Source: a virus
Length of the DNA: 27,699 bases
Direction: 5' to 3' (one strand)
Virus record (IMG/VR): IMGVR_UViG_3300009529_000037
Location: 1 to 27,699 of that record
Below are positions 7,155 through 13,780 of the stretch, in pieces. The notes beneath the pieces are model-generated. The model searched no databases and was not told the DNA's origin. It worked only from the letters and a program-made list of their open reading frames with translations. The position numbers and the translations under genes were made by a program. Position 1 is the first letter of the stretch, and the number at the start of each line of letters is the position of its first letter.

Positions 7155-8589
7155 AATAGACTTCGGTGTAATCGGGTTCTCAGGTCTCAAAGAATACGGC
7201 GGATATATCGATGAAGAGTGGCACCCCAAACTTCGAGGTTATTACGGGCCGAAGTTGTATCGAGAAATGGGCGACAACAGCTCGGCAATCGGTGCTATCA
7301 AGTACATCATTCAAGCTCTCGTGCGGCAAGTCGAGTGGAGGGTTGAGCCCGCAGACGATTCGAAAGAAGCGCAAGAACAAGCAGAGTTTCTTGAAACGTG
7401 CGTAATCGATATGTCGATAACCTGGGAGGATTTCATCTCCGAGGTATTGAGTTTCCTTGAATATGGTTGGTCCTATTTTGAAATCATTTACAAGTTGCGT
7501 AAAGGGTTGGACACAAAAAACCCGAGGACACGCAGCCAGTTCGACGACGGCAAAATCGGTTGGAGGAAGCTGGCACTCCGGGCCCAGGATACTCTTGAGC
7601 GTTGGCAGTTTGACGAGGACGACAACGGCCTTCGCGGCATGCATCAATCGAGCGAGTACACAGGCAAAGCGGCGTTCATCCCTATCGAGAAGGCTTTGCT
7701 GTTTCGGACGGTGACTCGCAAAGACAATCCCGAAGGGCGCAGCATCTATCGTAACGCGGTCGTCGATTATTTCTATCTCAAGCGAATCAGCGAGATCGAG
7801 GCCATCGGCATCGAGCGCGATATGACCGGCTTGCTGACCATGGAAGTTCCTTTGCAGTTGCTTCATCCTGACGCTGATGCCAAGTCGGTCAGCCTTCGAT
7901 CGGCTTTCGAAAAGATGCTGTCCGAGTTGAAACGAGACGAGCGCGAATATGCTTTGGTTCCTCCTGAAATAGACAAAGACGGAAAGCCGACCGGATACAA
8001 ACTCAAACTTCTGAGTTCAGGCGGTCGTCGACAGATAGATACAAACGCGGTGAAGCTGTATTACAAGGTCGGCATCCTTCAATCAGTGCTCGCGCAGTTC
8101 ATCCAGCTCGGCATGAGCGGGGTCGGGTCGTTTGCTCTTGCATCGACTCAAACCGATATGTTCGCGGTGGCTCTCGGGTCGTACCTGAACACGATAGCGT
8201 CGGTCATCAATCGCTTCGGCGTATCGCGCTTGATGGCGGTCAACAGCGTAAAGCAAGATTTGTGGCCCGAGCTGGTTCACGGTGACATCGAGAGCCCGCC
8301 TCTTGCGGAGATAGGTGCATACGTGCAAGCGCTTGCTTCATCGGGTCAGTTGCCTGAAGATGAGGCCATACAACGCAAGCTTTTAGAGATCGCCAATCTG
8401 CCGATGCCCGAGAAAGAAGAAGGAGAGAAGGCAGAGAAACAGAAAAAGTCTAAAGGCGGGTTTGTACGAAAAGTAATACCTGGTCTTCACCTCGTACAAC
8501 CTTCTGGAAAATGCCCGTATTGCGGCAAGCCGGTACGAGGTAAACCAGAGCGATGTCCTCATTGCGATAGGTCATTAGTGGCAGCATGA
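7147..8589 (+). CDS. Portal protein, Mu gp29/DUF935-like, with C-terminal zinc ribbon
   Basis: A 480-residue portal that forms the DNA channel at the head vertex. Recognisable stretches are the N-terminal GPKLYREMGDNSSAIGAI, the ITWEDFISEVLSFLEYGWSYFEI region and the central RISEIEAIGIERDMTG, all in the pattern of DUF935 portals. I start it at ATG 7147 (GGGAG seven bases upstream) rather than the TTG at 7141. The tail is unusual: CPYC at 456-459 and CPHC at 470-473, separated by 10 residues rich in Lys, Arg, Gly and Pro, make a typical zinc ribbon that Mu-type portals do not normally carry. It follows a Lys/Glu-rich linker (about 423-436). The ribbon might contact DNA, the terminase or a head protein. 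Confidence 0.9.
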   Translation: MSKIDFGVIGFSGLKEYGGYIDEEWHPKLRGYYGPKLYREMGDNSSAIGAIKYIIQALVRQVEWRVEPADDSKEAQEQAEFLETCVIDMSITWEDFISEVLSFLEYGWSYFEIIYKLRKGLDTKNPRTRSQFDDGKIGWRKLALRAQDTLERWQFDEDDNGLRGMHQSSEYTGKAAFIPIEKALLFRTVTRKDNPEGRSIYRNAVVDYFYLKRISEIEAIGIERDMTGLLTMEVPLQLLHPDADAKSVSLRSAFEKMLSELKRDEREYALVPPEIDKDGKPTGYKLKLLSSGGRRQIDTNAVKLYYKVGILQSVLAQFIQLGMSGVGSFALASTQTDMFAVALGSYLNTIASVINRFGVSRLMAVNSVKQDLWPELVHGDIESPPLAEIGAYVQALASSGQLPEDEAIQRKLLEIANLPMPEKEEGEKAEKQKKSKGGFVRKVIPGLHLVQPSGKCPYCGKPVRGKPERCPHCDRSLVAA

Positions 8590-10394
8590 CTTTCGTTCAG
8601 TACTACAAACACGAGCGCATATTAAAAGCTCGACGTAAAAGAAAACCAGAATGGCAGAAGCGTCTGCCTCATGATACTCCGGCCGGTCGCGAGGCATACG
8701 CGATAGCGGCGAAGCACGAGAACAAATTCGCGCGCGCGTTTTTAGAAGCGACACAATCGCTTCTCACCAACAGAATAGCGGCGGATTTTAACGCGGTATG
8801 GCGAGCGGGCGGCGGGCCTGAGAAAGTCATGGCGACGTTGCCTTTCTTCGGCACGGACATCAAACCGGAAGTGTGGGACGATTTCATCGAGCGCATATTG
8901 AAAGCATATTCAGCAGTGATTCAAGAAGCAGGCGAAGAAAACACTGAGGAGATGAATCGCAAATTCCGAACGAACATGAAGTTCTCGCTCGAAGATAAAG
9001 AAGAAATTCCAGTCGTGCCTATCAACCCATACTCGATAGAATGGGTTCGCAATCGTTCATTAGAACTTGCGAAGCAAGGCATCTCCGACCAGCAACGCGA
9101 GGTAGTGCGCGACATCATTGATCGCGGGTTTTCTGAAGGCGTGCGTGCTGAAGAAGCATACGGCGCGATAAAGAAAAATATTGGTTTGACTCATCGCGAA
9201 TACAACGCAGTTATCAACCGCGAAATAATGCTCGAAGAAGCGGGATGGGCCGATGCCGACGTGAAACACCTGACTGAGAAATATCGTGATGAGCTTTTAG
9301 GAAAACGAGCGATGCGCATTGCGCGAACCGAAACGATGTTTGCTCAAGCACAAGGGCGGAATGCCAGTTGGCAGATGGCGCAAGATTCGGGCATTTTGCC
9401 TCCCGTCGTGCGCGAGTGGGTAGCAGTGCCAGGCGCGTGCGAAATATGTGGAGAGCTTGATGGACAGGAAGCACCGGTGGGCGGGGCGTATGAGAGCACT
9501 GAGGGTCCGGTTGAGTCTCCCCCCGCTCATCCGAACTGTTTACCGGGGGACGCGGCAGTATTGGCCTCGGGAGTTTCGGCCTCGAGTAAACGTTGGTACG
9601 ATGGAGATTTGGTCATCTTGACTACTGCCCTGGGCAACAAGCTCGCCTGCACCCCGAATCATCCTATACTCACAATGAGTGGGTGGAAAGCTGCGCATTT
9701 GCTTAACGTAGGAGATGACGTAATCAGTTACATCGGAGGAGAGAGCGTGCCCTCTTCTTGGTTCGGACATAATCAAAAGAACATGCCAGTCGTTCGAGAT
9801 AAGATATCGAATCTTGCGAAGAAGCTGGGTTTGACGTCGTCCGTACCAGTGCCAGGAACCTCCAAGGATTTCCACGGCGACGGGAACGATGCCGATGTCA
9901 CAATTATACGGACCAAGAGCTTGTTGTGGTCGAACTTCAAGTCCTCGTTGTTCAAGCATTTTGGCAAACTCAAGTTCTTCAGTCGTCGCATGAGTGAGAT
10001 GCTTTTCGCATGTAAACGCTCTTTTAAGTTTCTCTTCATGAGTTCGCGGCTTGCCTCGAACGGCATCATGAGCAGCCTTTGCTCTTTGCAGCCGTTCGCT
10101 TTTGCTCAGGCTTTGCATGTAGATTCTACCGGCTTCGCTTTGCCCTCGAATGCAAATTCCTTTGATTTTGAGAAGTCGCCGAATAACATTCCGGCTGACG
10201 CCCCAGATTTTAGCCAACGACTTCTCGCTAGTTCCAGCGATATAGTCGCCGACAATGTCATCAATGTGGATGTCCAAAGATTTTCTGGCCATGTGTATAA
10301 CCTCCAATGTTTGTCTGGTTACTATATATCACAAAACATAATTAGCCACAACTGCGCGTGTACTGAAATCTTGAAAAGAGCGAAAGGGCGATGA
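8586..10394 (+). CDS. Mu gpF-like head morphogenesis protein containing an intein
   Basis: The 602-codon frame encodes a minor head protein of the Mu gpF/SPP1 gp7 family, needed in early head assembly and found beside the portal. Typical parts are RAMRIARTETMFAQAQGRNA, CEICGELDGQEAPVGG and PPAHPN. The family's C-terminal HPNCxC motif is split: HPN ends at residue 317, a 272-residue intein occupies 318-589, and CACTEILKRAKGR follows. After splicing the protein would be 330 residues, a normal length, with HPNCAC restored. The gene overlaps the portal stop (ATGA). The frame is uninterrupted through the intein, so splicing happens at the protein level. Confidence 0.92.
   Translation: MTFVQYYKHERILKARRKRKPEWQKRLPHDTPAGREAYAIAAKHENKFARAFLEATQSLLTNRIAADFNAVWRAGGGPEKVMATLPFFGTDIKPEVWDDFIERILKAYSAVIQEAGEENTEEMNRKFRTNMKFSLEDKEEIPVVPINPYSIEWVRNRSLELAKQGISDQQREVVRDIIDRGFSEGVRAEEAYGAIKKNIGLTHREYNAVINREIMLEEAGWADADVKHLTEKYRDELLGKRAMRIARTETMFAQAQGRNASWQMAQDSGILPPVVREWVAVPGACEICGELDGQEAPVGGAYESTEGPVESPPAHPNCLPGDAAVLASGVSASSKRWYDGDLVILTTALGNKLACTPNHPILTMSGWKAAHLLNVGDDVISYIGGESVPSSWFGHNQKNMPVVRDKISNLAKKLGLTSSVPVPGTSKDFHGDGNDADVTIIRTKSLLWSNFKSSLFKHFGKLKFFSRRMSEMLFACKRSFKFLFMSSRLASNGIMSSLCSLQPFAFAQALHVDSTGFALPSNANSFDFEKSPNNIPADAPDFSQRLLASSSDIVADNVINVDVQRFSGHVYNLQCLSGYYISQNIISHNCACTEILKRAKGR
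9540..10292 (-). CDS. Antisense Vsr-like (EDxHD) homing endonuclease nested in the intein
   Basis: A 250-residue protein encoded on the strand opposite the intein. ATG 10292-10290 is preceded by GGAGG (complement of 10301-10305), eight bases away, so the longer TTG start at 10307 is not needed. Residues about 24-44 (KSLAKIWGVSRNVIRRLLKIK) form a helix-turn-helix. Residues 105-180 follow the Vsr-like fold: TEELEFAKMLEQRGLEV, then CDIGIVPVAVEILGGSWHW with Asp132, Glu141 and His148 as likely catalytic residues, then RKIRYLISNDWHVLLI. This matches the EDxHD homing endonucleases first noted in introns and fractured intein genes of phages. It would cut intein-free copies of the head gene and drive spread of the intein. 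Its stop codon (TTA on the plus strand, 9540-9542) abuts intein Cys1, and its codons lie in exact register with the sense codons. Confidence 0.85.
   Translation of the reverse strand: MARKSLDIHIDDIVGDYIAGTSEKSLAKIWGVSRNVIRRLLKIKGICIRGQSEAGRIYMQSLSKSERLQRAKAAHDAVRGKPRTHEEKLKRAFTCEKHLTHATTEELEFAKMLEQRGLEVRPQQALGPYNCDIGIVPVAVEILGGSWHWYGRRQTQLLRKIRYLISNDWHVLLIMSEPRRGHALSSDVTDYVISYVKQMRSFPPTHCEYRMIRGAGELVAQGSSQDDQISIVPTFTRGRNSRGQYCRVPR
10323..10351 (-). promoter_or_regulatory. Candidate antisense promoter for the nested endonuclease
   Basis: On the minus strand TTGTGG (plus 10351-10346) is followed after 17 bases by TATATA (plus 10328-10323), preceded by TGA so that it forms an extended -10 (TGnTATA). 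Transcription would start near 10316, about 24 bases before the endonuclease ATG, leaving room for the GGAGG site. The promoter lies in the codons of the intein's last block, so the whole expression unit is inside the intein. The -35 match is weak. Confidence 0.4.
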
Positions 10395-10397
10395 CCA

Positions 10398-12404
10398 ATG
10401 CCTGAGTTCACACGAGAATTTTTAGAAGAAGTATATCGATTAGCAAAGAAGACATTGCCGGGCTGGGCGTATGCGACACTGCGCGCGCAGGCCAGGGCGG
10501 TATCGGGCGGGCGTGCAGCGCACCGAACGGATATTCCTAATGTGTTCGAGAAGGTATCGTTAGGAGTATTGAATTCCGAATCGATGAAGGACTTGTCCGA
10601 TGTTGAGGTGAAGGCCATTTGGGATCGATTGAACCAGTGGCACGCCAACGCCTTGAAGAAGAAAGGGCCGACCGATGTCCTTGTAACTGCTGCTCGTTCG
10701 GTGTTCGACATCATCCAAGATCGGAATATCAAATTCAAATCAAGCCCTTTGTGTGACCTGTTAGAGACTCCTGACAACATACCTGACGTAAAGAAATTGG
10801 TAGCATTTCTACCGATGACGGGTCCGGACGGGGCGTCGATAGCTTTTGTCGGTGCTTCTCCAAGCAAAATAGAGATCGCTCGGAATGAACCGTATGTTGG
10901 GCCGATTCGCAAGACATTCGAATCCAAATACCTGGTTCCTCTCGAGGTGGCTCGTGATGAAGTGATATTGGGGTATGCATGCCCTGAAGCATTCGCCGGA
11001 GAAAAAGGAAAAGTTAGAGAGCCGACCGATGAAGAGATAGCGATTTGGAAAGATTGGCTGTTCGACGAGCTCGACAAGGCGAGACCTCAAATTGTTATTG
11101 CTCTGGGACAGACCGCGCGCAAAGCGTTAGGCGATCGTGCTGATTTTGTCATGCCTCACCCATCTGCGGTAGACCGATTCGGAGATTCGGGAGAAGTCGC
11201 ACGCAAGATTAAACGCATCAAAGAGGCTTTATCCGATATTGAGAAGGCCGACCTCGGTGCAAAATGGTTCGAGATTTTTCCGAAAAGCGGCAAAGGTAAG
11301 TTCTCGTATCAGCATCATTGGCGAGGGCTCAGCGAAGATGAGACAAAATTATCTGATAAAGAATTGCTTGCTACAGATCATTCTTTACACGGGGACTTGA
11401 GGTTGGGCGGGGACAAAGGTCTTTGGGGTTGGACGATATTCCTGGGGGAGACAAAAGAGAATCGTGGGAAGGATGGCGATAAATTCATTTCGATGAAGCC
11501 TGGTGGCAGTTTGCGAGTTACGCCGAAGACGATTCATCCAGAAGAATGGCTTCGGGTCGGGTCGCAATTGGCTGGTCAAATAAACAAACCAGGAGAGCCG
11601 GGTTCGGGTCCTGAATCGCATTCAAAATTCTTTGTAGAGGATTCTGGGACGTACGAATTGGGAGTGGCGACAGAGCACTCTATTGAAATTTTCCTTGACG
11701 GCAAGCATTTAAATGGTAAATATTTGTTAATATATCCTCGATTAGGCGGGGAGCGAGTTTGGCTGATTGACAAGCCGAAATCTCAAACGCCGCGAGCCGA
11801 GGAAGAAAAACTCGCTGATGTCATAAGCGAGCAGCGCAAGAAGGGGCGGCAATATGTCGTCTGGGCAAAGCCGGGAATGAAACCGGTTTTATACAACACG
11901 CGCTCTGGCGAAGTGGTCAAAGGCGAAATGATTCCCATCTCGAAAGCAGATCCCCTCAAAAAGATTGTCTACGGCATTGTTGCCGATCCCTATGGCGTCC
12001 GAGGTGCCCAGGCCGATGCACATGATGACTGGATGATGCCATCCACTGTCGAAGGCATGGCGCACGATTACATCGGAAAAGACATGGTGATCGGGTTTCA
12101 ACACAATAAAAAAGCTGATGCTTGTCCCGTAGAAAGTTGGGTCGAACAGTATCCCAGCCCAGAGGATTATCTCAAGGCGATGAAGGGTGAACCGCATAAA
12201 GTCTATCGACGTAAATTCGGAGATGACGTGATTCATTCAGGTTCATGGGGTCTTGGTGTTCGACTCGGCGAAAAAGAGTGGGGTGCTTACGAGAAAGGCG
12301 AAATCAATGCGTTCAGCCCGGGCGGGCTGGGTCTTCGCACGCCTATCACTCCATCTCAAATGCCGAAGGTCGAGTTCATCGATCTTGTACCGAAAGGAAT
12401 CTAA
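10398..12404 (+). CDS. Fusion protein: UDG-like domain, LigD phosphoesterase-like domain, XkdF-like prohead protease
   Basis: A 668-residue multidomain head gene. Residues about 133-278 resemble family 4/5 uracil-DNA glycosylases: IAFVGASPSK (148-157), EPYVGP (164-169), RPQIVIALG (229-237) and MPHPSA (252-257). The cysteines that hold the iron-sulfur cluster in family 4 are not evident. Residues about 300-460 resemble the 3'-phosphoesterase domain of LigD: FSYQHHW (302-308), DHSLHGDLRL (327-336) and VWLIDKP. Residues about 517-650 match the XkdF/S78_2 putative phage serine protease: IVYGIVADPYG (523-533), QADAHDDWM (538-546), VIGFQHN (564-570) and INAFSPGGLG (636-645). The protease would mature the prohead. 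The two DNA-repair-like domains in a capsid gene are unusual. N-terminal residues 1-130 are helical and unassigned. Confidence 0.78.
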   Translation: MPEFTREFLEEVYRLAKKTLPGWAYATLRAQARAVSGGRAAHRTDIPNVFEKVSLGVLNSESMKDLSDVEVKAIWDRLNQWHANALKKKGPTDVLVTAARSVFDIIQDRNIKFKSSPLCDLLETPDNIPDVKKLVAFLPMTGPDGASIAFVGASPSKIEIARNEPYVGPIRKTFESKYLVPLEVARDEVILGYACPEAFAGEKGKVREPTDEEIAIWKDWLFDELDKARPQIVIALGQTARKALGDRADFVMPHPSAVDRFGDSGEVARKIKRIKEALSDIEKADLGAKWFEIFPKSGKGKFSYQHHWRGLSEDETKLSDKELLATDHSLHGDLRLGGDKGLWGWTIFLGETKENRGKDGDKFISMKPGGSLRVTPKTIHPEEWLRVGSQLAGQINKPGEPGSGPESHSKFFVEDSGTYELGVATEHSIEIFLDGKHLNGKYLLIYPRLGGERVWLIDKPKSQTPRAEEEKLADVISEQRKKGRQYVVWAKPGMKPVLYNTRSGEVVKGEMIPISKADPLKKIVYGIVADPYGVRGAQADAHDDWMMPSTVEGMAHDYIGKDMVIGFQHNKKADACPVESWVEQYPSPEDYLKAMKGEPHKVYRRKFGDDVIHSGSWGLGVRLGEKEWGAYEKGEINAFSPGGLGLRTPITPSQMPKVEFIDLVPKGI

Positions 12405-13366
12405 TGGGACGCGAAGGATTAGACGCCATGACCCGGTTGGATGCGAGCGAAGTGAGTTTGGTTAGACGTGGGGCCAATAAAAAGAAGAGGTTCCCAATTT
12501 TCAAATCGGAGGAGGAGGATATGTCCGATAATCAAGAAGTCTTGAAGGCTGTCCTTGAAACCGAAATCGATGGTGAAGAGACTCTAAAGGAGTACTTCGA
12601 AAAAGCCAAAGTTTCGGACAAAGGTATTGCCGCGGTCAAAGGCGCGCTCCGAATTTTGTCGTCGTTCAAGGATGAGATGCCCGGCGACATCATGGGCAAG
12701 CTGGCGGCAATCGCGGGATACAAACAGGAGAAGCAAGAAGAAGAGCCTCCCATGTATCCCGAGCCGAAAGACAAGAAAAAAATCAAGAAGTGGCTCGACG
12801 AAATGCCAGAAGATCTGCGAAAGCAGTTCGAGCTGAAAGAAGAGTCAGAGGAGGAGCCAGTGAAAAAAGAAGATCTGCCCGAAGAGGTTCAGAAGGCGAT
12901 GGAGGACCAGGATAAGAAACTGGCCGACATGCAAGCCGAGAACGAGAAGATCAACAAGGCTCTGGAAGCGGAGAAAGACAAGCGCGAGCTGGAAGAGTGG
13001 ACAGCGAAGGCGAGAACCGACCTGGGCCACTTCCCTGGCAAATCCGCAGAGGAGCTCGGCCAGATGCTCAAAGACCTGAACGATGCCAATCCAGAAGTGG
13101 CAAAGACTCAGTTCGACAGCATGAAAGCCGCAAGCGAAGCCATGAAATCATCTGAACTCCTGACCGAAGCCGGAGTCATCGCCAAGTCGGGTCTGTCGGG
13201 TTCGACATGGGAGAAGGTGAACAAGATGGCGGACAACCTGGTCGAGAAATCGGAAGACCTCGGCATGACCAAAGAGAAGGCGATTACCAAGGTATTGGAC
13301 AATCGGCCTGACCTTTACGAAAAATACCTCGAGGAGCATCCTCGCCAGGTAGCACCATCGGTGTAA
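12404..13366 (+). CDS. Scaffold-like acidic coiled-coil protein
   Basis: A 320-residue, strongly charged helical protein between the protease and the capsid genes, where scaffolding proteins normally lie. A long heptad-like stretch covers about 156-200 (EDLPEEVQKAM to KDKRELEEW). The start ATG overlaps the upstream stop (TAATG), with AAAGGA ahead. Residues 11-25, RLDASEVSLVRRGAN, match a short sequence usually found at the C-terminal edge of XkdF-type proteases, suggesting the gene boundary has shifted relative to related phages. A second in-frame ATG at 12521, behind a very strong purine run, could yield a 281-residue form. The scaffold role is inferred from composition and location. Confidence 0.7.
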   Translation: MGREGLDAMTRLDASEVSLVRRGANKKKRFPIFKSEEEDMSDNQEVLKAVLETEIDGEETLKEYFEKAKVSDKGIAAVKGALRILSSFKDEMPGDIMGKLAAIAGYKQEKQEEEPPMYPEPKDKKKIKKWLDEMPEDLRKQFELKEESEEEPVKKEDLPEEVQKAMEDQDKKLADMQAENEKINKALEAEKDKRELEEWTAKARTDLGHFPGKSAEELGQMLKDLNDANPEVAKTQFDSMKAASEAMKSSELLTEAGVIAKSGLSGSTWEKVNKMADNLVEKSEDLGMTKEKAITKVLDNRPDLYEKYLEEHPRQVAPSV

Positions 13367-13376
13367 GGAGGGAGTC

Positions 13377-13769
13377 ATGGCATACGAAGGCAATCTCGAA
13401 TGCATCCCTGGGCTAGTCGCGTCAGGTGACTTGGAGAGTGACCAGTTCAAGTTCATGGTCATCGACAGCAATGGGGAAGTCGCAAAGAACACAACCGGTG
13501 GCGCGTTTATCGCAGGGGTACTTCAAAACAAACCGAGCGCTCAAGGCCAGGCCGCGAGCGTTGCGTACGATGGCGTTTCCAAAGTCGTCGCCGGGTCGTC
13601 CGTGTCGAAGGGTGATCCAGTCAGAAGCGATGTCGATGGGAGAGCCGTGGTTAATGCGGGTGCGGCAGCTCCTGGTTATTTCACTCGTGGAATAGCGTTG
13701 GAGAGTGGCGCTCAAGACAATCTCATTTCGGTGCAGTTATCCCCCACGGGCTATCTGCACAACGCATAA
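13377..13769 (+). CDS. Capsid decoration-like protein (DUF2190-type)
   Basis: A 130-residue beta-rich protein directly upstream of the major capsid gene. The pattern MVIDSNGEVAKNTTGGAFIAGVLQN, followed by VVAGSSVSKGDPVRSDVDGRAV, fits head decoration proteins of the DUF2190 type, which have alternating short strands and glycines. A strong GGAGGG lies six bases before ATG. It likely binds the outside of the mature shell. Confidence 0.72.
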   Translation: MAYEGNLECIPGLVASGDLESDQFKFMVIDSNGEVAKNTTGGAFIAGVLQNKPSAQGQAASVAYDGVSKVVAGSSVSKGDPVRSDVDGRAVVNAGAAAPGYFTRGIALESGAQDNLISVQLSPTGYLHNA

Positions 13770-13780
13770 GGAGGTGAGCG

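Larger units (their letters stand above)
9537..10352 (+). mobile_element. Intein (272 aa) in the head protein, hosting an antisense endonuclease gene
   Basis: A self-splicing protein element. It starts with Cys1 in CLPGDAAVL (block A), has block B as LACTPNHPIL with the TxxH motif at 39-42, and ends in VYNLQC (253-258) and NIISHN (267-272), followed by Cys as the first C-extein residue. These are the residues needed for splicing: nucleophile Cys1, block B Thr and His, penultimate His, terminal Asn and +1 Cys. The N-terminal about 68 and C-terminal about 33 residues look like ordinary Hint-fold protein. The roughly 170 residues between them have no sense-strand homing endonuclease motifs (no LAGLIDADG or HNH) and are rich in Ser and Phe, like a reverse-strand translation. 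The insertion point is inside the conserved HPN/CAC site, a typical choice for inteins. Confidence 0.92.

Noticed and set aside
7180-7866. A 228-codon minus-strand frame inside the portal gene
   Set aside because: No recognisable fold or start signal; explained by codon bias of the portal gene.
9741-10249. Sense-strand endonuclease in the intein linker
   Set aside because: No LAGLIDADG, HNH or GIY-YIG motif in the sense frame; the segment is Ser/Phe-rich and explained by the antisense gene.
10322-11077. A 251-codon minus-strand frame next to the antisense endonuclease
   Set aside because: Ser-rich and without motifs; it is the reverse of the UDG-like coding region. I considered whether it formed an antisense operon with the endonuclease but found no ribosome site or domain.
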